In this document: piece by piece, positions 43,877-56,029 of the stretch
Layout of the letters: every line of letters begins with the position of its first letter
How positions within the stretch are numbered: position 1 is the first letter of the stretch
Assembly (NCBI GenBank): GCA_944474755.1
Contig: OX104112.1
Span: 53,704,774-53,768,773 of the forward strand
Source of the DNA: Limnoperna fortunei
Taxonomy: Eukaryota > Mollusca > Bivalvia > Mytilida > Modiolidae
Reading direction: 5' to 3'
Length of the DNA stretch: 64,000 nucleotides
Notes under the pieces: generated by a model
Told to the model about the DNA's origin: nothing
What the model saw: only the letters and a program-made list of their open reading frames with translations
Databases searched by the model: none
Made by a program: the position numbers and the translations under genes

Positions 43877-44214
43877 TCAGAAATCCGCTGGATAGATATA
43901 TTATATGGTTGTCACAATACTTAGACTTTTGTATATAATTTACTTACTGTGACTGTATGACAAGTAACTTTGTCATTCTATATAATATATACAAAAATGC
44001 TGAATTAGATTACTGTCAAATTAATACGTATTGGTTACGAAAATTCCATCGTCACACGCTAGTACACATGTACTATGTCTATGTCTACGATTCACCCCGG
44101 TTAATGAAGCTATATTTTTTATATAGCGGATTTGGCCGAGGGGTCTAGACCGCTGGACATAGTGCAGGCGATTTGGTGCCACAGTGTCACAACGGTGTGA
44201 GTTCGAATCCCGCT
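43877..44214 (+). repeat. inverted terminal block of the array with plus-strand tRNA-like sequence
   Basis: Here the foldback arm is not cut at CAAGTAACTTTG, as in units 1 and 2. It continues through the whole block in inverse orientation and ends just after the tRNA-like sequence (44124-44214, B box GAGTTCGAATCCC). The array therefore ends in a large inverted repeat. Confidence 0.8.
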
Positions 44215-44639
44215 GAAGACTGTCTTATATGTATTTGTTGAAATATTTAATTGCAATTTGCTTGATGATCTAGCTATTTAACATTCCATGTCATGGCATG
44301 ATGATAATTTTAGTATATATATTACATTTTTGTAATTATTTAAAATTTTCAAAATGAAATGTAAAAAAAATTGAAGCACTTTTACCAAACACTGGAACAA
44401 TAATCAGCAATATTGCTCTTGTGCACAATTAATCTTGATATTGATCAGTATTCAAAATGCATATTTTCAGATTTCTACTTAATAACAATATGACAGAAGA
44501 AGGTAATTTGCATATTTATATTAAACACTGATTTCTAACAACTATTTTTATTTTCAAAGGATAAAACTGCAAGAAGACCCGCCAATCACAAAATTGATTT
44601 GCATTTCACATTTTAAGAATAGTTAATACACTGCTTTTA

Positions 44640-45130
44640 TCAAAACTGTGTTCCCAATAAGAGGCATGGTTGAAGTAATAAAAGCCTACTAAGGGTGGCA
44701 GAACTCTCGATCTCATATTCACAAATATGCAAAAATATAGTAAATAAAGTTGAAACCCTGCCTCTTATTGGGAACGCTGACCACGATATTGTTTTTCCTG
44801 AATGTTCTCTTACACTAAAAAAGAACCAGAAATCAAATAGAAAAACCTTGCAATTTAAGAAGGCATACTGGTCACAAATGAGAAAAGACCTAAAATAACT
44901 AACACTTGAGATTAAAGACCAGTATTGCAAATCAACATCTGAAGAACTTGGGATCAAATTTAAAGATAACATCCTCTAAAACAACCCTAATAAGCAAAAA
45001 ATACTGCTCCAACTTAAAATTAACAAAACTAAACGACTGCACTGAAAAAGAAAAAAACAGCCCTGAAAAAATGCAGAAGTACAAAACATAACAAAATCAT
45101 TACAACAAGACATGAGAAAATCTTACTGGA
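44640..45130 (+). pseudogene. LINE fragment (end of endonuclease)
   Basis: The plus-strand frame near 44695-44898 contains VETLPLIGNADHDIVF, matching the SDHxxV block that carries the catalytic His of LINE apurinic endonucleases. It continues with KTLQFKKAYWSQMRKDL, typical of the endonuclease-RT linker. Frames break soon after, and Lys/Asn-rich debris follows. No intact RT is present. Probably CR1- or Jockey-like, but the clade cannot be set from this piece. Confidence 0.65.
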
Positions 45131-46509
45131 AGATAATACAAGAAAACAATAACCGAACAATCTGTTCTCTTACATAAAGTGTATGAAAAATGACAACACA
45201 AACATTGCAACACTCAGAAAAATGGCATATTGACACGGAAAATACAAAAGAAAAAGCTAGCATCTTAAATTAGTAATTTCAGCAGGCATTCTCAATAAAA
45301 ACACCCAACCAAGGTATACCAGACAAAGGAAGATCAAACTATCCACAAATGAAAAGTATTACCATTATAGAACATTCGTTATTCAAATTAAATAAACAAA
45401 TAAACCCAAACAAGGTGAACCTAAATAAAATAAACTAAAACGTGAAAACACAAACACATTTTTGAAAACCAATATTTCACAAACGTTACATTTATATCTC
45501 TTTCTGATTGTTTCTTATATACATATATGTTCAATAGTTCTTGCAAACAATAAATAAGATTTTTATACAAATCTTGTATCATTTAGTGACCTATAAACAC
45601 ACATTCTAAAGACACATTATTATTATTTTGCAAGTTAATTTTCAGAAGAAACAAACTTGCATGCAAAACAAAATACAAGTTGACAGTCACTTATTTAATT
45701 AATTATGGGTTTAAAAACAAACTTCAATACTTGTATAATTGTAAATATCTCAATGGTATCTTTATAATTAATTGGCCTATTTAATCTTAAATGACAATCA
45801 AATGTACGTTTTATATTTATTTTTTATATTTCAATTTTATATGATCGATAGCACACTGTGCGCGTAAAGTGATCCAACGAGTTCTTGCTTTGTCCTTGAA
45901 TCACTTGATATGAACCTATTATCGTTACGTGCGAAATCGACTCGCATAACAGACTTTTAAACAAGATTGCGTTTAAATATAATAGAAATATATTGAAATC
46001 AAAATTAAGCGATTACTGCAGCATCAACATTACCCAATCCACTTGAACCCCAAATTCGTTTATTATTTTATTCTTGCATCATGTCACATTTTGTATTCGA
46101 TATCACTTTAACATTTATAACAATTGACTGATTAGATCTATACTCCTTTAATATCAGTTTTATATCAGAGAAAAGTGTCGAGTGTTCCGCAAATGTAGTT
46201 TATGTTTTAAGATTATAAATTGTCGAGTAGATATACTTACTGTAATATTATTAATTTTACTTTTAATTTGTCCAATGCCTATCAATTTAGACGGATTGAC
46301 CGTTTACTGCGCAGTGTTTTATATTGTCCAAAATGCTACAGTAATTATATTTGGCAAAACAGAAACACATAGTTGATTTTTTAATGACTTTAGTTTGTAT
46401 ATTTTGGATAAAGATTTTACGATAACAAATATAGATATTCACTAATATGGTGTTTATTACAAACATTACTGTTTATTTTTAGAGTTCAGTTTATCACAGT
46501 TACGAAGAC
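45131..46509. other. AT-rich non-coding
   Basis: No feature recognised. The ORF at 46182-46376 is hydrophobic but lacks context. Confidence 0.5.
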
Positions 46510-46990
46510 TTCGGTCTAGTTCAAGCTAGTGTATCACCGCCACGAGATGCCAGCAATGCCCTGCATCAATTACGCATAGAATAAATAAATGTTCGTACGT
46601 GATTAGGTGAAGTTGTTCGCTATTCCTGGTGCAACATTTGAAGCAGCAGATCGACGGTCTCAGGCGAGGTTGACGTTGGAGCACAAGGTTATACAGCTGG
46701 TTAAACAAATGCTCCATCGATGATATGTCAGGCCATGGTAGCACATTAATGTTGTTTTGCTCAAGACAGCGCCTTGTTAAGCGCGTTATGTGTGGTCTGG
46801 AAATGGCCTGCTGGAACAAAGCCCTCTGTCGGTCAATTACGCGCATTAGGTGAGTTTGGTAATTTTGTAACATAATCTGGGACATAATAATAGTTCTGTT
46901 TAACAGTCATTGGAGATCAGAGACTGATAATCCGGCCTGGAGAAGGCTAATAACGGTATTGCAAGTAGTAGGGTCCAACTTTGGCATGGC
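46510..46990 (-). pseudogene. Tc1/mariner-type transposase remnant
   Basis: In the minus sense: an N-terminal helix-turn-helix piece near 46990-46900 (SLLQAGLSVSDL in one frame), a junction around YQTHLMRVIDRQRA, then the catalytic C-terminal part (RPHITRLTRRCLEQNNINVL, PWPDISSMEHLFNQL) and a frame-shifted end resembling RALLASRGGDT near 46540. The middle of the transposase, including the first catalytic Asp, is missing. The DNARPH and SPIEHLWD motifs are recognisable but altered. This is an internally deleted, dead copy. Confidence 0.75.
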
Positions 46991-47344
46991 AGTATTTTAA
47001 CCTTATGATAAATTTAAGCTTCAAAACTCGTCCTCTCATAAACTTTAATATAGCTGTTGAATAAACCACAAAGCTCGCTTGAAAAACGTTACCCGAATTT
47101 TATGGCGAATTAATTGATGTGCACTTTTAGGAGGTCGCCGTGCTCATTTGGCAGAGAGCCAAATCAAATTAACAGACCTACCTTTAAAGTTAAAACCTTA
47201 CCTGTAAAAATCAATAAAATTTGACAATTTCGTTACACCTCTTAAAATACTTAATTTGCATGTTGAAAAAGTCAAACGGGCTATGCGTTTCTGTTTTGAA
47301 ATTTATCAATTTGCGTGTAACAAATGGCTTTGTTACGACTGGTT

Positions 47345-47425
47345 AATTGTTTGTTTAATGTCCAGGGAGCAATATTGGAGCTATATTCAGGACTAGAACA
47401 AGTTTGAAAACAATAGATAAGCGAA
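47345..47425 (+). repeat. dispersed repeat with GTTTAATGTCCAGGGAGCA motif
   Basis: TTTGTTTAATGTCCAGGGAG, then GAGCTATATTCAGGAC, then AACAAGTTTGAAAACAATA. A related copy lies at 54300-54392, where it interrupts a SINE. Confidence 0.6.
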
Positions 47426-48574
47426 ATGGGTGACACTGGAAAGGTATGTTGGCTTATGGCGGAGTATTTCGCCTTTTGAAGCTGCTACTGCAGCTTCACG
47501 TGTTTATTGTAATTCTATTTCTGAATATAAAATGTGTTCATGTCTTACATACAACTTAAAAGTTACTATAGAAAGATATCGACTTTTTGAAACCATCCAT
47601 TGTGTTAAAGTTCAACTGGAGATTTGTAGTTCTTTAAAATCGCATGCCGTTGAAATCGAAAATGAAAAAAAAGATATTTAATATTTTGTGTTTAAATACC
47701 GTCATTACTTCAAAATGTAGTATTTTTTAAGCAATACCAGAAGTATAATTTATCATCTTATAATGAATTTTGTGTCCTTTTGAACAACCGGATCTCGCAA
47801 AAGATACCATCATTTTACTTTAAAATATGTAATTGTACATACATTTCCTAAAATAAAACAGATATTGCATACCCAAGAAACGTGCCGCGTAAAATTAGGT
47901 TATACTTTTATGGACACCGGATAACCCTTAAGGTTGTATACGGATTGTTCTTGTTGACTTCCACTCATATTGCTTAGGTACTTTAACTGTCGCATCCGCT
48001 TTCTCAAATTACACAAAGTGCACTCTTCATTCATTTATATAGATCACTTATTGCTGACAGTGAAGTTAAAAATCAGCCATAACAAAAAAAACATTCCACA
48101 TTTAGGCGATATAATTATTATTTAACAGTGTATTAACAGGGATCGAATGATGTAGATAGCAATCTTACTATTTGTCAAAACACCAACATGTCAGACAATT
48201 GACTTCATTATTGAAGAAATGCTGAAAACGCCGCTTGAAACTTGTTCAATTCAATCCACACTTTTTTAATCAGCTAGTTGATAAATGATATCCTTATTTT
48301 TACCTATAACATATATATCCAAAAATGTTGTAATATTTATGGTACTTTAGTTCTTAATGAATTAAGAAACCTCAACATATTTTGCTAAGGCTCCACACTT
48401 ACTCAATACAACCCCCCCCCCCCCCCCAAAAAAAAACCAAAACAAAAATAAACCAACAAACCAACACCCTCGCCACCACATTTCTGATGAACTACCGGCG
48501 ACGTGCACTTTACATTGCCAGTTTTTGGACCAAGATTCGAAATTTTATAATTAAATATACAAAACCCTTTCAAC
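47426..48574. other. non-coding, with a C16-A9 homopolymer pair at 48412-48436
   Basis: No gene recognised. The homopolymer run is likely to be unstable in sequencing. Confidence 0.5.
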
Positions 48575-48576
48575 TA

Positions 48577-49110
48577 CTGTAAATTCAAAAATTTTTGCGA
48601 TGTTTTTATTATTGCGAATGATGCAATCGTTCTTTGATCGCAATAATTATACCTCGCAATTCTACTTTCGTTTATCCATTGACGAAATTACTCAACCTAG
48701 CATGCATATATAACCATCTGTAAGGCCCTACCATAGCTATTTAATTTGAATACAGTAATTAATTGTACACAACATAATTGATTTTTCTTTGATGTAAACA
48801 AATTACTGTTTAAGTACCCACGCTGAACCTCAATATACCTACAAATCATCTCATTATTAAAGACATGTGACAACTCTTTCTGATCTTCAACAGAGGCAAA
48901 TCACTTTAGAAAATGAAATGTGTAATCCGTTTGTTTGTAGAGAGATTTTTTACTGCCGACAAACATTAATAAAAAACTGATAATTTCTTAATGATTTGTT
49001 GTCATTGCATTTTTTGCTACCTCGGCAGATCGCAAAATATAAACTCGCATTTTTTGAGGGGGTCCCCGAATCGCGATAATAAATGCACGCAATAATTTCC
49101 GAATTTACAG
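48577..49110. mobile_element. MITE with TA target duplication
   Basis: Terminal inverted repeats begin CTGTAAATTC at both ends and stay similar for about 40 bp (for example TTGCGATGTTTTTATTATTG on the left). TA flanks both ends (48575-48576 and 49111-49112). A TA duplication fits mobilisation by a Tc1/mariner-type transposase. 534 bp with no coding capacity. Confidence 0.8.
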
Positions 49111-49235
49111 TATCTTCATGTTTCAGTTTATTACAAATAAAAATATTCACATATATATCTTGGTTCCACTGTAGTCCCTTGCACCTCTAACACATAAATT
49201 CATTTAACTATAAGTCATGTAATAATTGACATTAT

Positions 49236-49241
49236 TTTATT
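49236..49241 (-). terminator. possible polyadenylation signal AATAAA
   Basis: AATAAA on the minus strand about 105 nt after the stop of the B-box gene. Confidence 0.4.
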
Positions 49242-49345
49242 TTTTGTATATTAAACATATATACATGTATCTGACATTTTCACATACAATTAGTGGTTTG
49301 CAAGCTGTTTAGGTATTATACAACATAATCAGTGGTAAACACGTG

Positions 49346-51040
49346 TTAGTAAATGACGTCATATAACGCAGCGTATCCGTTTTCCACATTGCAGACCAGA
49401 AGTCGTTTACTGTCTTCGCCATAGTAGACAGCATTTGGTTTATGGACTCCATCAGAACTGTTCAGTAGAATCTTCTGACGCTTACAATCTGGAGAAATGG
49501 CCAGAAGTAGATTGTTTAGATAACCAGCTGCGAACGTTATACCATAATTATCAACAGCAATGACCGGAAGGGACAATAATAGATCGTCCTGACACGTCCA
49601 GATTTCTGTACCTTCCATTTCTACACAGTGTACACCCCCGTTTTCGATTGAGTAGTAAATCTTGTCTTTCTGTATTGTAACATTGTAACTACCATATGCA
49701 TCTCTGTTTATATGTATTATTTTGATAATATTCAAATCTAAATCTATTACCTTGATTCCTTCGCCAAACGCCACGGCATATAATTTACCATCGTTGTATG
49801 TTATGCCCCTGATGTACTGTTTACATAAATTCCCCAGAGTTTTTTTTGTATCCTGAGTGTTAAGATTTACTATGGATATGCATGTTTTTCCATAGTTTAC
49901 GAAACTGCAACCCGCTGGTCATCTATTTTTGTGACGTCATAAGGATTATACGGAACACTGATAACATGGTCATGTGACCCATCTTCCTTTAGAATACTCA
50001 GAGATGGTTTATCGTAACTCGCAATTATAAAGCACTTATTTGTTAATATTAAGCAGCTTGTAACATAGGAATTCTTTTTACCTATATAAATGTTTTTCCT
50101 TAACTTCAACTGTAGATCGTCTAACTTATGTACTTGTGGTTCAGCATGACACTGATACTGTGCCTGTATGACCTTTCTATCAACAAATGGAACTACGCAT
50201 TCTTTTGATGTAATTTGTATTTCTCCTAAAAAGTCGAAGTCTTCAGTAAATGTGTCAAATTTAGTGTTGATCTGAACTGCTATACTTAGCTGTGGGATAG
50301 TGCTAAGTAAACGTTTGGTTTTATTTATTTCGTCGACAACAGTTTTCATAATACTCCGAATTCCAACAAACACTTTCAGATTTGATGAAAACTGTTTCAT
50401 GCTTTTCGCAGTGTCTTTTAAATCCGAAATGTTTTCGCGTTTTGTTTCCGATTTGGTAGTCATTAAAGAAATTTCTTTCATTGCCTTTTCTGATTTTGAC
50501 TTTAGTACTATTAACTATTTTTCCTCTAGACGATCTAATTGCTTTTTTTATTTTCACTCGCTTTGTTGCGATGAATTTCTTTGCGACATCTTCATCTTCT
50601 TTGAAATTTGTTGCATTTAGATGTAGATGTTGTGTCCCCTTTTCTATGTTTTCAAGAAGTCCATCAATGGTTTGTTCCAGGTCGGTAAATGCAGTAGACG
50701 TTTTGGAACCTTTCGCAGCTTCATCTAACGGTTTGAGATCTTTACAGCTGCAATGGTGTAATTGGACGCATTCAACGCAAATAACACTGTCGTGTGTTGG
50801 ACAGTAAAAATCTAACTGCTTACTGTGATCTGTGCATCGCAGGTTTACATTAAATTGTTTGGTCTTTTGATACTCCACTGCTGGTATTATGTGGTGGTTT
50901 CTGGAATTTTTAGCAGCTTTGTGACCCTTACAGCACTCACTGCAGAAACCTTCTTCACAGTCACAACACCTCTGGCTCGCAGATTTGGAAACGCGTTCAT
51001 ACTGACACGACTCACATAGTAATTCCATACGTTCTGCCAT
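49346..51040 (-). pseudogene. B-box / coiled-coil / NHL-like (TRIM-type) gene with two frameshifts
   Basis: ATG at 51040-51038; a good acceptor (TTAATTGCTTTACAG) lies 10 nt upstream, so a 5' UTR intron is likely. Residues 5-50 form B-box 1 (CESCQYERVSKSASQRC, CDCEEGFCSECC) and about 68-110 B-box 2 (CTDHSKQLDFYCPTHD, CVECVQLHHCSC). A coiled coil follows. There is no RING, as in many bivalve TRIM-like proteins. The frame shifts near 50520 (continuing LKSKSEKAMKEISLM) and near 49896 (continuing FVNYGKTCISIVNL). The C-terminal half looks like beta-propeller strands (LLVCNVENGYAALYDV). Otherwise coding is clean, so it may be a young pseudogene or carry sequence errors. Confidence 0.8.
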
Positions 51041-51052
51041 TGTCGTGTCTCT

Positions 51053-52480
51053 GTAAAGCAATTAAAAGCTAAATAAATAATAAATATAAATACAGTATGG
51101 AATTTTTTTGTGAATACAAAAGAAAGTAGTAAACAATAGACAAATTTAAACAGTAAACAAACAAAATACAATAAGTAAAAAATAAACGAAAAAGTCCCTT
51201 TCCTTTTATATGGCGATCATTTTCCATTTTCGATAGTAAAATTTATTTTAATTTAATTTTGATTATTTTATTTTATTTTATATCTTTGGAAATTGAAAAA
51301 TATAGGCCATATATAATAGGGCATTATTGAAACCCGCTACTATTTATTGTATTAAATATTCATGAAAACATTTACTGAATTACCAATCAGCATGTAGTAA
51401 TTTTTACCGTGATCTTGGACCTATAAGCTTGAAAATCAAAACAATTTAGCTATTTATCACATAATTATGCAAAGCCATCGTTTCATCGACCCCGGACTTA
51501 AATGTAGTTCTTAAGATAATGGGTGCAAAAATGCCTCCTCTAACATAAATGTTAATGAGACGGCCATTTGTTGAAGGGGGTGGGAGGGGGGCCTTGGAAG
51601 ATCTTTAAATATAAAAAATAAATCAATAACTGTAAATGGGATTGTGCATACAATTTAGCGTTATTTTTGTTTTATAGTACCTAACTGCCGTGCAACGTTT
51701 TGACAATATAAGTAAGTAAGTAAATTTTTTTTAGAGTCGGATATATATACATAGTAACAAGCATATAACACGAGCACTTTTAAGCTCTTGAACCGACTTA
51801 TTTTATTCAACAAAAAATAAATCACAAAACATAACGTGACAACACAAAATTAACATACATGTGAAGGTTCATTTATACAAAGTACTATAGTCAAAGTCAT
51901 CGTCGGTCCCTCCGGGAGAATGCATATATTTTCCCTGTTATTGTATTCATGGCTTTATATTTTGTTACCAAAAAGCGTAAAAATGAATTTACAAGCTAAT
52001 CCAATCTTTCTTTTAGTAAATGTTATGCTCTTTACTGCTTAAATCGGATTTTTCTGACCTCAACGGAGATTTTCCATTGTCAATTTCGACATGTGTTGCC
52101 TCCAAGCAACTGTGGGGAGAAACTTATTGTTTACAAATTGTCGGCAGTTTCCGTATCATTTGTTAACCATCAGATTTGAGTTCCATTTGCCGATTACGCA
52201 ATTTCGAGCCATATTGATGACATACCTTCTTAGCACATGATTGAGGAAAATATTCTAGGAAAATAAGTACGTTCTTGCCAGTTCTGACGTGTGTATGTAA
52301 TTTTAAGTTAATTATTTACTTTTTCCTATTACAGAAAAGTTGTCAACTCTCTTTAAATATCAACAAATAAAGTAGTTAGTCCGTAAAACACAGCCACGGC
52401 AGTTGTCTAAGAACCAGACCCACGGCACGTGGTTATTATTTTTTTGGTTACAATCTGAGTATGACTTTTAGTTGATAAAT
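51053..52480. other. non-coding, probable intron or upstream region of the B-box gene
   Basis: No exon recognised. A patch at 51730-51800 (GAGTCGGATATATATACA through AAGCTCTTGAACCGAC) resembles 53463-53510 and may be a dispersed repeat. Confidence 0.45.
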
Positions 52481-53080
52481 TAAAAATACAGAGTAATTTC
52501 ATTGTTTATATTCAGTGCGTAGCTAGGGTCTGAATGTAGATTGTGACTATTTGGGAACAGTTCGTTAAATAAAGTGGTTTGTGCGGTGGGGCAAAGGCGT
52601 AGCATCGCATTTGATATTGGCACGGCGGAATGCTGATCAGGATCACGTAGCGGTCCTATCCACCTCGCAGAGGTGGTTTTACGGCATGGGGTTCGTGGCA
52701 GCTTAAGGCCCCGGAAGCTCTGGGGGTAAATGATGCAAAATCCTGCATTCTGGCGATTTCCTAGCACTTAATCTCAGGTCTTAAAAGATGGGTTTCGTGA
52801 GCAAATTTTTTTTTTATTTCTGAAAATTATTGGTACGGCATGCCGTACTTGCAAAAGTTATTGGTACTGCGGAAGCCGTACCTGCCGTACTGGCTGCTAC
52901 ACCTATGTGGGGGGGGGGGTCGGGAATCCTGGTCGTTCACAATAGGGGTGCAAGTCAAATCGGAACTTGGTCAAATCGGCACCTACAAAAAAAAGTCCAT
53001 TCGGCACCTCGGAAGAGTCAAATCGGCACCAAAAACGGCACCTGTTAAATTATTTACTTCTTACAATGAAATAGTACCTC
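52480..53080. repeat. unclassified GC-richer patch with short direct repeats
   Basis: More GC-rich than its surroundings. GGTACGGCATGCCGTACTTG and GGTACTGCGGAAGCCGTACC near 52832-52885 are imperfect palindromes. Four CGGCACC or CGGAACT units at 52960-53042 are each preceded by TCAAAT or TCCATT. An open minus frame (52767-52480) shows no domain. Confidence 0.4.
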
Positions 53081-54160
53081 ACCTGTTCGCCTGTGTTCGT
53101 TCGCTCTCTTTCCGTTATATAATTTTAACCACTGTTTTGTTTTGTTTATTTTTATAAATATTTTTAAATAGGCCGTTCGCCCTATGTTTAAAATAAATTT
53201 GACATATATGACATAAATTTACTGTAAAAATGATATTTGACTACTGTTTTGTATTTTGTTCTAAGCTTATAATTTTCATTTTTTTTTTCATGTTCATAAA
53301 TTAATTATTACACTTGAGACTAATTGCTTTTATAAATTTATCAGTCCCAGCTAATCATTTTATTAACGAATAAAAAATACAAGTTAGTAAGTGATTTTAT
53401 AATTAATGTAAAAATTGCTAATCAAAACAGACAGAGAGAGACAGAGTCAGAACTTTTATTTTAGGTCGGATATATAAAATTACAAACATAAGCTCTGTAG
53501 AGCTTTTATGCCGACAATACATATCTAATATTATTATTAAATAAATCCACATACTCTAATTGTTATCATGAAACCTTATAACTATAATGTAGGGGGAACT
53601 GACCCACTATACAGGGGCAGGGCGAACTGACCCATTACTGGGCCCCAGTCTGAGTGGGGGCGGCAGCCTTACTTTCCCCTCACTAGGAAGAAGCTCCAGA
53701 AACGTACATGTTATACTGCTTAAAAGTTCTAGTTTCCTGCATTGCTGTCCTGGTTATATATATATTTTTTTCGTGCAAAACATTCAACAAACCATTCAGC
53801 ATATTATTAAAACTACTCATAATCTGAGCAAAATTTGTATTACCTTTTTTGTTCATTGCTTAGTTTCTTTGCGTAATTTTATTTATTTATTTGGGGTAGA
53901 GGTCAATTATGAAAGGAATGTTATTTGTATAAAATACATACAAACATGTACATTACTTGAGCAAATAATTAAATATAGAAAAAATTTATTAATTAATGAA
54001 ACACTATGAGCAGGTATAAACAGTACTTCAGGAAAAGGGGGGTGCCTTTCTTAAACCTGAAAATGTGTTTTTCTAGCAGATTGGGACCATGAAACTCAAT
54101 AAATACTGTTCATTTTTATATGCCCATCTATATGTCATCCACATGTCACACTGTATCGTG
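53081..54160. other. non-coding
   Basis: No feature recognised apart from the short repeat noted near 53463-53510. Confidence 0.45.
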
Positions 54161-54166
54161 TCACTG

Positions 54167-54432
54167 CGTGCAGGGTGTACTCGACTTAGAATTTTAATTG
54201 ACAAGGAAGTACCGTTTTCCTACCGAAGGTCCGGGTTTTCTCCGGGTACTCTATCTTCCTCCCCCTATAAAAGCTGGACGCCATGAAATAGCTTGATTGA
54301 TTGATTGGATGTTAATTTACGTCCAGCGAGCAGAATTTCAGCTATATTCAGGACGGGAACAAGTTAACAAACAATAAATCAATGGCGGAAAAATTGCTGA
54401 AAGTGGCGTTAAACACCATTCAAACAAACACT
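54167..54432 (+). repeat. SINE (5'-truncated) interrupted by another repeat
   Basis: The SINE body runs from CAGGGTGTACTCGACTT to GACGCCATGAAATAGCTTGA (about 54288) and resumes at about 54393 with AAAAATTGCTGAAAGTGGCG to CAAACAAACA. The 100 bp between are the repeat with GTTAATTTACGTCCAGCGAG, related to 47345-47425. Confidence 0.8.
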
Positions 54433-54660
54433 GTATCTTGAGAATGTCCTTACATATTTTCTTCAAATCACACACAGCTGTTAATTATGTTAGCCTCTGG
54501 GTTTGTATGCTAGTATTTAGTAAATATCTGAATTTCCACTTAGGATAATGAGAGTTTGTTCTCGAAAAAGGGGGATTTTTTTTTTTTAAACATTATCACC
54601 AATTTTCTTGAAAGTTTAGCGAATTGATTATTTTTATATATTTAGGCTTCATTTTATTTT

Positions 54661-54740
54661 TTATACCCCACCACACAAAGTGGTGAGGTACTATGTTATA
54701 CACTCCATATGCATGTGCGTGTCTGTCCGTCCCTCTGTGC
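54661..54740 (+). repeat. transposon-end-like sequence
   Basis: TTATACCCCACCACACAAAG with a short inverted match (CACCACACAAAGTGGTG) followed by a GTCTGTCCGTCC run. Sequences of this style end several DNA transposons in marine invertebrates; the family is not identified. Confidence 0.4.
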
Positions 54741-54751
54741 CTAGGCTAGAA

Positions 54752-54800
54752 TCAGCAATCTCGGTGATGACAGGCACGTGATCAATAGTATTACTACTTT
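54752..54800 (-). repeat. SINE fragment
   Basis: Only the tRNA-head region remains, recognisable by the ACTATTGATCACGTG motif on the minus strand and the CACCGAGATTGC section. Confidence 0.55.
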
Positions 54801-55769
54801 ACAATTAATGCAACCACTAGTCACCATAACTGGCAGTAAATTTCATGAACTGAAATCAATTTGCCATTTAAACTTGTGGACTGCTAAAGTATTCAGTATC
54901 AAAGGAAGCCCTAAGTTTACTGCCCACACTTTGAACAATCTCAGGTTTTGTCTAGACATGCACATGATATTGAAATTAAAAATACCTTAAATCATAGCTG
55001 AGAAAGGGTTAGCTGAATTATCAAGTTGTGCTTCATCAGTCAACTTGGAAATCTCTGGCATATACATTAAGATTTTGCATAAATTTAAAGTAATAAAATA
55101 ATGAATAACCATGTAAATTTGTATAATTAAAATAAAGAATGATGCATTTAAATCATGTAATATTGTATAAATATATAAACATAATTGCAAAATAAAAATA
55201 AAACATTTTGTATCACAGTCCGGCCCATGTGAAATTAAATTTCAGTCAGAAAAAAAACATGATTGTAGTATAAATTATAATTAACAGAATGTTTTTTTAC
55301 ATGATTGAAGATTTAAATTATTGGAGTTTCTGGATGGATGATGATTCATGATTTTTCTGATTACTGCTTGTCACTGGTGCATTTACTGCTGGTTACTGTT
55401 GCATAGAGTGCAACTACTACAGAGTGAATGAACTACTCGTTCCACTGGAGATGACCGCTGCATGTATCCCATAAGTGATGTATTGGGAATTCCTAAGAGA
55501 AAAAGTGTGAAATACTGAATAACTGAAAATGATATTTTATGACTGGTCTATTTTATGTCTTCATCTGTCAATTGGAGGACATTCTTGTTGTGTTGAAATA
55601 AGCATTTATCTTGTTCACGAGTTAATTTTATTAAATTGATTTTATTAGTTTGTTTTAAGAGAGCAACAGATAATATTTATTAACTACATGTATGACAGAC
55701 CTAACACTTCTGTATGGTTAATATGCACACATTCCATTAAACATATATATTTCAAGAGACTTTAAATTG
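54801..55769. other. AT-rich non-coding
   Basis: No feature recognised. Confidence 0.5.
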
Positions 55770-55890
55770 TTTAGTGCTTTTTATTAATTTTTCAGCTATT
55801 CATTTTACAGTGGCGTTTTTATTGGGTAAAGGCAGCTGGTGAAAACCCCACACCTAAGGTATGAAAACTGACAATCCATAATATACGTGT
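55770..55890 (-). repeat. old SINE fragment
   Basis: On the minus strand, GGATTGTCAGTTTTCATACC, then a CCCAATAAAAACGCCACTG section, then AGCTGAAAAATTAATAAAAA. It is strongly diverged. Confidence 0.55.
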
Positions 55891-56029
55891 GGGTATCTGT
55901 CAGTTACTCTTGAGGGTACCCATCTCTTATCCACAACTCTACTATCAACACGGAATGGAATTTGATCAATCTCAGAGCCAGTGTGCAACTAAAAGTTAAC
56001 AGTTTGATTAAAAAATATTGCGTACATTT

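Larger units (their letters stand above)
40553..43975 (+). repeat. triplicated unit: PLE-1 3' end, AT-rich spacer, tRNA-like block, foldback
   Basis: Three head-to-tail units of about 1.08, 1.17 and 1.17 kb (starting near 40561, 41636 and 42806). Each has the last 60 or so nuclease bases and 3' UTR of PLE-1, a block with a tRNA-like sequence, and a hairpin made of that block's end and its inverted copy. Units 2 and 3 are nearly identical and carry an AT-rich insert (near 41938-42052 and 43108-43215) absent from unit 1. Confidence 0.9.

Noticed and set aside
41043..44214. Functional tRNA genes (Leu/Ser-like)
   Set aside because: A and B boxes are good, but the acceptor strands do not pair and copies lie inside an amplified repeat.
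47430..47681. 83-codon plus-strand ORF
   Set aside because: Starts next to a dispersed repeat, with no domain or splice context.
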